Of a DNA stretch of 64,000 nt, positions 35,467-47,647 are shown in pieces. The stretch is from Triplophysa rosa (Eukaryota; Chordata; Actinopteri; Cypriniformes; Nemacheilidae). The stretch lies in assembly GCF_024868665.1 (NCBI RefSeq), contig NC_079899.1, positions 1,961,043 through 2,025,042 of the forward strand, read 5' to 3'. The stretch's first letter is position 1. Every line of letters starts with the position of its first letter. The translations under genes were made by a program, and so were the position numbers. A model generated the notes under the pieces. That model ran no database searches and was not told the DNA's origin. It saw only the letters and a list, made by a program, of their open reading frames with translations.

Positions 35467-36025
35467 TCCCACCAGACGCGAATGAAGCGTTACGCGCGAG
35501 TGATTTACATGTTAAGTCAATGCAAAGACGCGATAGACCTCCTTGCGGCGCGAATGAGGCGATTCGCGCGAATTGACCGTTTCGGGCGTTTGACGCGTGA
35601 TTCGCGCGAGTTGAAAAATCTGAACTTTGGCGAAGATTCGCGCCGCGTTAACCAATCAGGAGCTTGCTCTAGTAGTGACGTGCAGCGTCTGTGCACGAAG
35701 GCAGCCCAGAGAAACAGATAAGCAGCACAACTGAAGTCTATTTGAATTATAAACAGAAGAGCGTCTTTGCAATATCTAATCACATATTTAAAAACTACAA
35801 TACTAATTTCTCACTAGAAATGCAATCAGAAGTTGTTGAAAGTGAAAATGAAACTTACATTTATACAAAACTATGGTCCAACGGGCGTTTTGGCCGCCAA
35901 TTTATTTTTTCGAGCTTGCGTCTGTTGTGAATTTCATGCGTGAATGATGCGAGTAAACTCAAAATGTTCAAGCATCCAGCTACGCGCGAATAGCGCGATT
36001 CATTCGCGCAAGTCGCGTTTGGTGG
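35464..36025. mobile_element. MITE, copy 2, with a fuller left arm
   Basis: Starting at ggttcccaccag, this copy has about 40 bp more in its left arm than copy 1, including tgaccgtttcgggcgtttga. From 35608 on it equals copy 1. The left flank is unrelated to that of copy 1 while the right flank is the same. Confidence 0.75.
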
Positions 36026-39000
36026 GAACGTTCAGTCAGATTCCAGATAAATTGACCCATTAGACTTTAAGATTTGTTGTCCAGGGTCACATATAGCAAC
36101 AATCAACATACATTCTCTACGGGCCTTCATTTCAACTACCAATCATATTGATTTAGTCTAAATGCGAATGCTACTGTTTGCACCTGGTATAATATGTGTT
36201 TTGGTTGATCGCATCACAAATGAACAATGCTAAATACAGGTGTAAATTACGGGGTGTGAAATGCTTGTTCACTTTTGACCACTTACACAGTTAGACGAAA
36301 ACGCATTCGACCGGTTTGTGTTTGTGGTATAGGGTGCGCATGCGTTTGAACAGCCACAAAAGACCGCCTACTCTCCGCCTTTGGACAAAATACGTAAAAG
36401 TCATGGGACGCGCACTAGTCAGGATAAACTTTCCTGGCAAATTTGGTTTAAAGATGAGAAACGTACCAAGCACAATGTTCTCTCACCATTCCAGATTTCT
36501 AACACATACAGTGTTTGTCATGGTCTCGTGGCTGTCAGAGCATAGGTGAAACCTCTGTAGGGTTGTCACGGTACCATAAACATATCTTACGATACTATAC
36601 TTTATGAAATATCACGATACCAAGTAGTATTGCGATGCTGTGTCATGTTCATAATTAAAATCTACAAAATAGACCAAAATTCATTAATACACAGATCTAA
36701 ATGAAACTTGTTGTATTTAGTGAACTGTATTATACTGCACACTACAATATTTGTAGTATAGTACTGTAGTAATTGTACAGGTTTTAGCAAAAACTGTAGT
36801 ATACAATAATATTTACTGTGGTAAGATTTAAAAACACTAGTGTCCACTGTCCATAAATTTTAGCAACGTTTACTGTAGTAACTACTAAAGATTTTTTTTT
36901 TAAACGTTGTAACTAATTCAATCAATGTGCGACAAATTGCATTTAAAGCAATGCTTGTAAAGTAAAATGTTAGGCTTACTTTAAATGCGACTAAAACGGC
37001 CAGTAGGTGGCGGCAATTTTTTTTGTGTCAGTGAATCATTCAACCAACTCGTTCAAAACAGCTGATTCATTCAAGAACGAAGCAACCCTGCGTTCCAATC
37101 CGCATACTACCTGTCCTAATAGTATTTGAAAGTTAATTAGTATGTCCCGAATAGTAGTATGTAGTGTTGTCAAAAGTCCCGGTACTTCGGGTCCAAGTCG
37201 GTACCTAAAAATAAAAAAGTTGTCTGTACCTAATTTTCAGAAGACCCGGTACCACCGCTATCCCGGGTCAACCGGGTACTGATGCTCTGTCTGACAGGTT
37301 GTCAGTCGGAAACTTTATATAGACGCAATAAGACTCGATGAGCGGAACTCCGATCCACAAGAGATGCGCGCAGAAATACTTCAGATTAAAGTCATATCAC
37401 GAAGAAAACGAACGGAGTTTTGTGGTAAAAGGAGGAAACATCCGGATTTAAGTTAACAAGTTCAAGCGGTAAGTTTCAAATTCTGTTCGCGTTTGCATTA
37501 TGAATGTTGTAGCATATGTTAAGTTAAAGGTTACGTTAAAACAAACGTCCCTGTTTGCGTGTTAATTTGTTAGCGCCAATGCTAATCCAGTCAAGTGTCA
37601 TTATTAACCATTTAATGCTTTTATAACTGTAATGGGGTAAAATAAATGGGAGGACAGGATGGGGTTTACAGTACCTATTTTATATAGGCCTATCTGAAAT
37701 CTTTGTGCTAGAAAACTAGCATACTAACTGTATGACTAGCAATGTGTATGTCTTGGATAGATAACTCTATTAGGTTTAAAAAGACACATTTAAACTAAAG
37801 AAAAATATATGTTGCATTTATTATTTTAATATACAGTTACCTTAATGTAAGTAATCTTGTGTAAATGCAGTATAAAAACTGATGTTTGTTTTAATATTGC
37901 ATATGCATGTTTGTTCAGTCAGTTGACTTACTGAAGTTTATTCTATTTGACTTATACAGCAGCAGACTGAGCAGGATGTTCATCAGCATCAGCAGAGAGC
38001 ACACAACAGTTTCAGCAACAATTAACATATACTTCATGTATACAAAATGGCATTGCTTTCTATACATTTATATTAACAATGAGCTTTATTAATAAAATTG
38101 TGTTTCAATTAGCATGTACTGGTGTTTTGCGTTGGTACCGAGAACCGTGGAATTTTAGTGGTATTGGTACCGACTACTGAAATTTTGGTACCGTGACAAC
38201 ACTAGTAGTATATTGAAAATAGTATTCCAAAGATTCCCGGATGGTCTACTACTTCCGGTAGAAATTCGAAGTGCAGAACGATGCACACTGTAACGGCTGA
38301 TATTATCCACAACTATGTAAGTATACAGTAAACATTACATATGAAATAATGAATGAATAAATACCTTAATGAAAAGAAGAGCTGTATTTTGATGTGTGTG
38401 ACAGTTATTGGCCACAATGTTGTTAGGGTTAGGGTCTAGGCAACAACGGCCACTTCCGCTTCCTGTTAGTATGTCCCAGTGTGTGCGATCTATTTTGCCA
38501 TGCACTCAAAAGTACCTACTATTACAACACAAAAACACTACCTACTATTAGGGCGAATTGGAACGCAGGACAAGTGTCTTGATGAATGACCCACTGAATC
38601 ACTATCTCGTCCGAGTCGTTCAAAACACGGATTCATTTAGGAGAGAAACACAGCAAAAAGACAGATAAAAGTGTTCTAATGAACGTTAATGCGCATATGC
38701 AACATTAGTTACGGCACTACGATACTACCGTTTAACAAACAGAGCGGCATCGCGAGAATTTTGAAGCTTTAGCATTGCGATGCTACCGTACACCGTGCAA
38801 CCCTAGTCCTCTGTATATTTTTCTGTCATTTATCTGCAGCGTCTTCTGTGTTTACATCACATGTCCAGAGTTTAGCGGGTTGTGCATCAGTTATAATGGT
38901 CTGTGGGGAAACACAGTGCTCCGTGTTCATGTAGTTAAATGGATTTAACGAAGCTTTTAAAATTTGCCTAGATTTTTTTTGTATTTGAATTACTCAAGGA

Positions 39001-41400
39001 ATCGTTTCAGCACTACTTTTGTATGCTCTTCATTACAAAATCCAATTTGTTTATTACATAAACAGGTTTATATATAAAAGTTTTAAACTTTTCTTCTCAC
39101 AAAAATTTAAATATTAAAATAGAACAAAATGCATAAAAGATGGAAACAATTAGCTAGATTAGCTGATTACATAAAAAATACTGCTGTTAAAACTTTTTCC
39201 AACAAGCAGATGTAATGAGACCTGTTTACCGGTTTAGTCCCATCACAACATTAATATTTGAATAATTGTTATGGAGATAAAGGATGGGATCGGGGGTTTT
39301 GACAGTTTTACATCACGCCATGAGTGTATATTAGCATCTGTTGCATCTGATAGACCTTCCATATATGGTGAGGGATCAGCATTCATGAGGTGCTTTGCAT
39401 TGACTATTTATGGTTAAAATTGGGCGTCTACAGGGCGGGAGTTGAGGCTGATTCACGTGCGCACACTTGCAGGTGATCTGTGATTTATAAAGGGAACATT
39501 GCTTACAGGTGTGCGTATGCACGGTTTTTTAAATCTAAATATTTTTTGGCTTTAGGTTGCACATACACTTTTAGTAAGAATCCTATGCACAATTTATAAA
39601 CGAGACCCCACGTGTCTGACTTAACCGCTCCTTTTTTAACTCCTCCCTCGACCTCCTGTGGCAAATCTCGACGTTTGGTCTGTGCAGTGCTGCAAGTTGA
39701 ACACACCTAATTAGTCTCTAGTGGCGGCTGGTCAATAGAGGGCGCCACTGGAGACTAATGGTCAATGCTCTCTAATTGGCTCGCGTAAGAATGTCGTTGG
39801 GCTCAGCTCGGTTGTGGCTAGAAGGGATACAGCTACGGCCGGAAGTGATGCAAAATCTCACCATAAAATTACAATAAATTACATTAGCTAATGCCTACAC
39901 CTACCCCAACACTAAACCTAGCCTTACAATATAAAAAAATAGTAATTAACTGCTGTCAGCGTGACAAAAATTTAGCGGTATTGAAGTGCGCATGCCCAGT
40001 GGAGGTAGCTGTATCCCTTCTAGCCGTAGCCGCGCAGCTTTGTGTGCCCTAGACCCTCCTACTTTAGCTGATAGCATATGAATATTGATTTGACATGTTT
40101 GACCTCCTGTGATTGGATGATTGTTAACTGTTTCACAGAGAATCCTTTTCTCATCCAGAACCCTGGTAGAGAACATTATGAAGTTTAAGTTTAGAAGTAC
40201 AGACCGCATGAACGTAATTTACAAATTCACAGCAACAGTGATAGAGGATGAATTTTACTCGCCCTTAGTATAAAGTTGCTCACTGCACGTGAGCGACGCA
40301 ACAAAAGCAAAGAACCCACTATAATCAGTGATGCTAATTGCATTGGATGCTGTGCACTGTGTAAATAATCCCTGTTATTGTTTTTTCTGTTTACTTTCTG
40401 TAATACTGTAGTACACTTTGGTATATACACTGTAGTAAAATTGTAAGGTGCTGTTATGTTTTATAGATATATATAGATTTTTCAGCAGTACTAACCATAG
40501 TTGTTGTGCTTGTATAGCTTAATACAAATAAATGACGAGACACCCGATGGACTAATTACTCTAGATGGATGGCCAACCAAAACACTAAACAGAGTTACTC
40601 TCTCTAGGATGGTCATTATTAACAGTTTACTATAGTAAAAAATAAAGTATACTGCAATATTTTTTTCATTTGGACTGGCACCTTATTACTGTTAATAAAC
40701 ACCATTACATGCTTTGAAAGTTAAACCTTTTTTAGCTAAGCAGTGATGATACAGTACGTTTACATCACATGTCAAATGATTTGTTGCGCCCCCTCAAAAA
40801 CATTGTGCACCAGCCGCCCTAATTAACACACTAACAAGCTGATGAGTTGATTCAGGTGTTTACATAGAGAAACATCTAAAATAATCTTGGAGGAGGGGCC
40901 AAGGACCGGAGTTGAGAACACTGAATTAGAACATTGAGATAAATTATTAAATTGAGATAAATTATTAAAATTGCTGCAATCCAATTACAGTTTTTGTCAT
41001 TGATTCTAAAGTAAAAACTGTCTTTGGATCGATTAAATATTAGGTTATTATTATTTTACTTTTTATTTAACGTGAATCAAAATTCACATGGACACAAAGA
41101 ATAAATGTTGTTTTAGAAAAACTAATACATTTTTTTGTTCAGAGTATCATTTCTTTTAGTGTGGAATTTTGTGTTGTTAAAACTGCTTTTATATCATTGT
41201 GTTTTGGTTGTGTTTAGATTGTCCAGGTGTGATCTGACTGATGGGTGTTGTGAAAGTTTGTCTTCATGTCTACAATCATCGACGTCTCTGAGAGAGCTGG
41301 ACCTCTGAGTAACAATGATCTGAAGGATTCAGGAGTGAAGCTGATCTCTGATGCTCTCAAGACTCACAACTGTCAGCTACACACACTGAGGTCAGACACT
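35608..41400. repeat. Tandem duplication, copy 2 (5793 bp)
   Basis: This matches 28733-34525 at a constant offset of 6875, including the nested DNA transposons (36558-38805) and the frameshifted LRR exon. Beyond 41400 the sequence becomes ordinary intron (ttcaatgaaaattg). In copy 1 the same point joins the 941-bp partial repeat. Confidence 0.9.
41218..41390 (+). pseudogene. LRR exon with 2-bp insertion, copy 2
   Basis: Identical to the exon at 34343-34515, including the extra CT that shifts the frame. The shared lesion shows that the insertion predates the duplication, if the duplication is real. Confidence 0.85.
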
Positions 41401-41902
41401 TTCAATGAAAATTGTTTTAAACAACTAGATTTTCTAAAGAAGCTTACAGATGCTGACATGTTTTAAGATAGTATGAATTAGCATGATGCTAACGTAATTT
41501 AAAGTGATGATGGTAACATGATTTGGAATGTTTTTTATCAACATTTTTATTTGAGTTTAGATTCCCATATCGAGAACATAAATAAAAACTCAATTGAACT
41601 ATATACAGAGAGATTCCGTGAAAGTCGTCCACCTAAATATAGAGAAAAGAAAATGAGGGGAAGAGAAGAGAGGAAAGATGATGATGATGATGATTAGTTA
41701 GGTCAACACTTTATCTTATGTAACAGCATCTCACTGATTGTTGTCCAGCTCTGAATAGTCTTGTCAGTTGAAACTTCTAGCAAAACAATGTCTCTGAAAT
41801 AAGAAAACCAAATTAAGTATATAGGGCTGGATGGTTCTATCCACAGTCTTTTTGCAGCAGTGCTTGCTGCTAATAAAATCCTTTTTTGATGAGACTTCAC
41901 AT

Positions 41903-43374
41903 TAGGGCTGTAGTCAAGTCCACCTTTGTCGAGTCCAAGACAAGTCCAAGACCAGGACTAGTCGAGACTGAGTCAAGACCGAGTCTAAAGAGGTTTCGAG
42001 TCCAAGTCAAGTCCAAGTCCAAAGAGGTTCGAGTCCAAGTCAAGGCCGAGTCCAAATGAGACGGTCCAGACAGAGACAGAAAAAAGAATCCTCTTCAAAA
42101 ATCAAGACCACATTCTTTATTTGTAATGAACAAAAGCGGATCAAATTAGGTAATTTTATTTACTTTAGGTATAGAAATTTCACCAAAGTCACATAAAGCC
42201 GCAGTGCAACTTCAGATTTTCAGTCTTTTTATTGTAGTGTAACAACAACAAGTCACATTCTGGGCTTCCAATGGAAAATGTGCCCATTCTCAGCTTGTTG
42301 ATTCAATGCAGTTATAACTGCATTGAATCAACATCACTTTTGCCACCTCAATTAATGTTGAAGGAATGTAGAAGTTTCAACAAACATCATTATTGTGATC
42401 AGTATTTTCTTTAGTTGGGTTCTTGATTCTTGTGTTTTAACGTTTGTGTCATGGTTCTGCCCCATCTTGTCTTGCTTTTCTTGATCTTGTGGCAGAGCCA
42501 TGGCAGAACCTCTTGTTTCATGTGGAGAGAAGCATTTTGGCCCACTTGGCCTTCCACATGCTCTCTCCAAGTCTCGTCTTTGTCCCCGCCCTCTTGTATC
42601 CCTCATTATTGCTTGTTATTGGTTTCATGCCCTACACCTGTCCCCTCTTCATTTGGTCCCTTATTTAATGCCCCTTTGTTCTCTGTCCTGTGCTGGTTCA
42701 TTGTGCGTGTATGTGTCACTTGTATGGTGAGTGCCTGTTCCGTGTCAGTCTAGTGTAGTCATTTGTAGTTCATGTTTAAGTTAATCTTAGTCTTGTTAGG
42801 TGTAATTAGTCTTAGTCCTGTCCTGTTGTAGATTCCCCTGTTTTGTTATGTTACCCCCACGTGGGTCTTTGTTTTGTATTTTTTGTTAATAAATGTCTTG
42901 TTAACCCCTTAACCGCTGTCTGCACTTGGGTCCTCTCTCCTTGTCTCACCACCCAATCATGACAGTTTGGTTTTAATTGTCTGTTATAACAGTGTGCTAA
43001 AATACAATTATTGAGGCACAGTATCACAGTAACAGTTTAATTTGGCACAGTATCTTAGCGTTGTGAACCAGAACACTCAAATCAGTCATTTAGTATAATT
43101 TAATTTAGTATTATTTATCATCTTTTTTTACATCTTGACACCCATCACAAAAAATAACCTACTCCAAGAGGAAAGAGAATTAACTTAATGAAAGTCAAGA
43201 GTCCAACTAAAGCAAACATAAATGCTTCATCAATGGTTTTGTTTGGAAGGAGAACATATCATCGGACTAGGTCGAGACCAACAAGAACATTTGGCGAGTC
43301 CAATGACCGAGTTCGAGACAAGTCCGAGACCACAGAAAAACATCTTGAGTCCCGACTCAAGTACTACAGCACTG
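41903..43374. mobile_element. hAT element with exact 8-bp target duplication, 1472 bp
   Basis: The ends are tagggctgtagtcaagtcc and, reverse-complemented, cagtgctgtagtacttgag. The sub-terminal regions are dense in gagtccaagtc words in opposite orientations. The octamer cttcacat is repeated exactly at 41895-41902 and 43375-43382. A solo LTR is nested at 42447-42964. No transposase frame is seen. Confidence 0.85.
42447..42964 (+). mobile_element. Solo LTR, 518 bp, exact 5-bp target duplication
   Basis: It starts tgtcatggttctgcccc and ends ccaatcatgaca, with gtttg repeated exactly at 42442-42446 and 42965-42969. It has an aataaatgtcttgttaacc polyadenylation region near 42890. This is a Ty3/gypsy-type solo LTR, and it shares its layout with 20130-20843 and 28080-28456. 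The ORFs at 42430-42753 lie inside the LTR and are chance. Confidence 0.85.
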
Positions 43375-44995
43375 CTTCACATTGAGAGCAGTCATGGAAT
43401 GGTAGAAAAAGCAGGGGGTCTTGAGGTATATCCATGTGTAGAATATCTGAGCAGTACTTACAAAAGTCCAAAAAGAAAACACCACTGGCCAACTACAGAT
43501 TTATTACAGAGATTAGAGTATGGATCAGATCTAACCTCACACTAGGTAAAATAAGCCTATTAATATATTTATAATGGATCATCTGATGTGCCAGGTTCTT
43601 AGAGGCCATAAAGCATACCACCCATACCACGACCCATACCACGTCCCAATCAGGTATCGCTAAACCGTACCTTTCCCAGGAGTAAGTAGCTGGAATATAG
43701 GAATACTACATTAAAATAACTGAGTTTTTCCATACATCAATGGAGTATTCAATATTTTTTCTTAGAACATTTATAAACATCTGAAAAGGGTAGATCTTGT
43801 AGAGATCTGATAAATAGGGAGAGATATTGTGATGCCCAAATATGTCAACTGGTTAACTACGGGGATCAAGGGAGGATTTGTGTTTCGCTGTACCTTTAAG
43901 AGACATGAAAGCTGATTTATTCCAATTCATTGTGTACCAAAAATGTTCAAAAGATTGAAGCATTCAGGAACAGACACAGTAATATTGGAAACAGAGCAAA
44001 AAATTGTCATCATAAAGAGAGATTTTATGTGAGGTATTTACACAAATGATGGGTTGTATAGTTGATGACGGCTTCAGCCAATGGCTCCACTGACAGAATA
44101 AAAAGCAAAGGCCATAGAGGTCAACCTTGACGGGTTTCACGACCAAGAGTGAAACATGAAGACACTGAAGAGCCAGTAAAAATGTGAGCTATAGAGTGTT
44201 TGAACCATTCTGATAAATCCTTCTCAATGAGTGCTGATGCTATATCCCAGATGACAGAAATGATCAGTCACTGTCTGGAGCTTTGTTCTTTGGCATAGAG
44301 TCCAGGACCAGTTTCAGTTCATCAAGGGACAATTCTGCATCTCTGATGGAAGATAGATGGAAGTGTTCAGAAGAACTTTTAAAGGTCTGATTTATATCTT
44401 CGGGTTGGGTGCAGAAAACACTGTCTCTCTTTACAACATGTTTGCTCTAGATTCCATCTGTTTGATCGGTAATGCTAATCATTTACTTTGACCTCTCACC
44501 AATGAAATAATGAGATTGCCTCGTGCAATGTTTAATGAATTCAGCTCTGTGTTGATGGATGCAACTATAGATATGGCTCGCAGATCTTATAGATGCAAAG
44601 ATTAGAGTCCAGTTTCACTAGATCTGACTAAATCCGTACTTGAATATCAACTCTGTTGTGAGTTAATACTTCAAATCAACCACATACAGAAGGGAAGAAC
44701 AGCAGGCAGGAGACCAAGTGATGTTGAATAAAATGAAAATAATTCTGTGAATAATCTCAGTTGTGCTTCAATGCTCAGTTTAGCTTCATCTGACTAGAAA
44801 CATATTCAATATATATTATTATACCATGCAAGAATGACGCTTTCAAAACATTGTCTTGTGACGTTATCATGAACCTTGAGATGGAGACCACTATACAGCA
44901 CCCAACATAAGATTCAACAAGATTAAAAATAAGGACAAAATTAAATTTTATAATTGCATAAAACTTAGTAAGGGTTAGTAAATATATAATGGAAT

Positions 44996-46105
44996 TGTAA
45001 GACACGATCTGACACTGGGTCCAAGTGGAGGTTGTAGAACCTCGCAAAGGTATTGGGGGTAGCCCAACCTGCAGCTCTGCAGATGTCTGCCAGAGTGAGC
45101 TGAGCTAGAATGAGCCAGTCGTCGAGATAGTTGAGGAGGGGAGCTAGGGCAGCCAACGTGACTTTGGTGAAGACACGAGGAGACAGGGCCAGACCGAAGG
45201 GCAGGGAAAACTGACATCGGGGCGGTGCACAGCATGATCACGACCCCAGGAATCCAGCCGCCTGGGCAAGCATGGCTGACATGTCTGCGTCCTCTTGGGC
45301 GTCAATCCGGTGGGCGGGAGCTCGGAAGAATCCTCCGCGTCTGATGCCAGGGGGTAGCTGTCCGATGCCACGACAGATAGTTCGTCCTCATCCTTCTGAG
45401 TCTGCCCGCTGTTGGACGGTCCAGCGCCGCCCACCAAGGACTGGTTAGATGAGCATGGCGGGGCATGGATGTTCTGCGAAGCCGAGGCTGATGGAGCGAC
45501 ATCCATGGGAGTCCCCATATCACCCCCGCTGCTCACTGAAGCGGCAATCGGAGTTGCGGCTACTCCCAAAAGGAACGTAGCCAGCCGTGACCGTAACACC
45601 TTCATCAAGTTCTCGCACACAGAACATGACCGGTCGACAAATGCACTCTTGTGCGTACTTGAGTCCCAAGCATGCAATGCATGTGTCGTGCCCGTCCGAC
45701 TTGAGTGACACATCCAAGCACACAACAGCGAGACATGTCTGAAGACTGCGCAGTCTGTTGGAGGGAATGGAAATTTGCTCTTTTAGACTTCTGTGATTCG
45801 CTGCTGAAACACCCAGGGAAACTCCATTGAAAAGAAGGGACCCGAGGCGCTGCTCGCGTCGTAAATCCAGAGTATTAATAACTCTCAAACAGAAAAGCGC
45901 TCAGCATTCAGTAATGCCTCGCAGGTTCCAAAGAACAAAAGCTGAACGAATGGGCACGCCGTCTTCCTTTTTACCCGTATGTACGGGGCGGAGACTGGCA
46001 TGCATTCGCCAAGTTCATTGGCCTTTTTAAATTCCTCTCGGAATTTGGTTCTCAAGTTCAAACCCCATCTGTCGATACAACGTCGAAGTGACCGACAGAA
46101 AGGGA
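44996..46105 (-). mobile_element. DIRS retrotransposon remnant with large internal deletion
   Basis: On the minus strand, an ORF1 (gag-like) block at 45725-45300 includes HALHAWDSSTHKSAF and VLRSRLATF. A reverse-transcriptase block follows near 45215-45110 (LAPLLNYLDDWLILAQ). It is joined directly to a recombinase C-terminus near 45100-45000 (ADICRAAGWATPNTFARFYN). The jump from RT to recombinase is in frame, so most of RT, RNase H and recombinase is deleted. The right side (about 46030-46100) resembles the terminal repeat of the 16-18 kb copy. Confidence 0.75.
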
Positions 46106-46497
46106 AATATGACTAATGAATTAATATACTCGGAGAAACTACTTGGTAAAACTAACATGTTTACAAATGTAGTTAAAAATCTGATAATAACCACAGAACT
46201 TCCAGTGCGATGCTTTTGGGTAAATGAAAAGGGAACACAGGTTATTTTTGATACAATTATAAGTGAAAGCTTGCGATCATACATTATTACTTTATTGACA
46301 ATGGCAAGTCTTTCTTCATATTCTGTAGCTTATTTTGAGTCTAAACAATCAGTTTTGGACAACACGCTTTAAATCTTTACTTTAAAACTTGCAATAAACT
46401 TTCCAGACGCTAATTTAAAAAAAAGTGTAATTTATGTGGTGGTGACGTTTGTGTTCTTTAAACTACTTTTGTATTATTTTGTTTTGGTTGTGTTTAG
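46105..46497. other. Intronic stretch with no recognised feature
   Basis: AT-rich intron before an LRR exon. The 94-codon ORF at 46088-46372 shows no family resemblance. Confidence 0.4.
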
Positions 46498-46668
46498 ATT
46501 GTTCGGGTGTGATCTGACTGATGGGTGTTGTGAAAGTTTGTCTTCATGTCTACAATCATCGACGTCTCTGAGAGAGCTGGACCTGAGTGACAATGATCTG
46601 AAGGATTCAGGAGTGAAGCTGATCTCTGATGCTCTCAAGACTCACAACTGTCAGCTACACACACTGAG
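46498..46668 (+). CDS. LRR exon of NLR, intact
   Basis: A 171-bp exon between gtgtttag and gtgtttct encodes [18 protein letters not shown], then LRELDLSDNDLKDSGVKL, two RI-type leucine-rich repeats. It is the undamaged counterpart of the exons at 34343 and 41218, and it has the phase needed to join the next exon. Confidence 0.88.
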
Positions 46669-46754
46669 GTGTTTCTCTCTAGACACTGATTTCACAAGAG
46701 CATTATTCTAAGAAAGTGAAGAGTGTGTTGACATGTTGATGTGTGTGTATGCAG

Positions 46755-46928
46755 GTTATCCGGTTGTATGGTGACAGATGAAGGTTGTTGTTATTTGGCT
46801 TCAGCTCTGAGTTCAAACCCGTCACACCTGAGAGAGCTGGATCTGAGCTACAATCACCCACAACACTCAGCACTTCAGCTGCTCTCTGATAGACTCAATG
46901 ATCCAAACTACACACTCAACACACTCAA
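46755..46928 (+). CDS. Terminal LRR exon of NLR
   Basis: The exon follows gtgtatgcag and precedes gtaggaca. It encodes SGCMVTDEGCCYLASALSSN, then LRELDLSYNHPQHSALQLLS and a YTLNTL end, the usual last leucine-rich repeat pair of fish NLRC3-like genes. It is open throughout. Its last two bases join the T of the linker exon to give Asn, reproducing the conserved L-N-V joint. Confidence 0.88.
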
Positions 46929-47014
46929 GTAGGACACACAACATACACACACCAGCACAATGTCACTTCATTTTTCTGTGTTTAATGTGTGTGTGTGTGT
47001 GTGTGTTTGTGTAG

Positions 47015-47061
47015 TGTGAGTCATGGAGGACAGAGAAGAATTACAGCAGGACCACGCAAGT
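47015..47061 (+). CDS. Linker exon between LRR and B30.2
   Basis: A 47-bp exon between gtgtgtag and gtaagtct encodes VSHGGQRRITAGPRK. Fish NLR-B30.2 genes have a VDHGGE-type linker ending ITAGPRKY at this place. Phases fit both neighbours. The preceding TG run (46985-47010) is a polymorphic-type microsatellite next to the acceptor. Confidence 0.85.
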
Positions 47062-47074
47062 GTAAGTCTACACA

Positions 47075-47585
47075 CACACACACACACATTTGTGCAACTA
47101 TCTTTGCGAGGACATACATTGACGCAATGTAATCTCTAGCCCGTCACCCTAACCATCAGAACTAAGTGTCTGACCCTAATCCTTACCCTAACCTTAACCT
47201 TATAATCTAAACCCTAAAACCAAGTCTTCGCCCTTAAACAGCCCTTTAAAGAGGTCTCAGGAAGTAAGGACTGGCCAAAATGTCCTCACTCCACTGGTCT
47301 AAAACTCAAACTGGTCCTCATAAGGATACAAATACAATCACACACACACAGGTTTGTATTGCTATACTAGTGGGAGTACTTCCATAGATTTTATATCATG
47401 CTTGTGATATATTCTATCCCCTAACCCTACACCTACACCTAAACCTAATAATCACACAAGCACTATTTAACTGAATTATGAGCCTTTTTATTTAGTGAGG
47501 ACCAGTAAAATGTCCTCACAAGTGGGTTCACTGTCTAACTGAGGACATTTGGCCCTCACAAATATAGATAAACCAATATACACCA
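47075..47585. repeat. Two diverged copies of a fish intronic repeat
   Basis: The stretch near 47100-47330 contains ttgcgaggacatacattga and aaaatgtcctcactccact. A second stretch near 47345-47570 has ctaaccctacacctacacc and gtaaaatgtcctcacaagt. Both have cctaaccc cores and complementary gaggacat/atgtcctc ends, so they are related mobile repeats. Confidence 0.55.
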
Positions 47586-47647
47586 CACACACACACACAT
47601 ATTGATTTAGTGAATGTTGTGTTATAAACGTCTCTTCTTGTGTTCAG

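Larger units (their letters stand above)
41540..44760 (-). mobile_element. L1-clade LINE remnant, split by a hAT insertion
   Basis: The minus-strand frame at 41900-41703 reads LLAASTAAKRLWIEPSSP, like the C-terminal region of fish L1 reverse transcriptases. Near 44150-44050 the minus strand shows a RETRQG block, then PLLFILSVEPLAEAV, the L1 motif preceding the catalytic box. Frames are heavily broken. The hAT at 41903-43374 lies between the two blocks. Outer limits are approximate. Confidence 0.55.

Noticed and set aside
42430..42753. Overlapping 107-, 74- and 76-codon plus ORFs
   Set aside because: All lie within the solo LTR at 42447-42964, in three frames, so they are chance.
46985..47013. 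TG run as a regulatory Z-DNA element
   Set aside because: A TG microsatellite before an acceptor is common, and nothing else supports a function.
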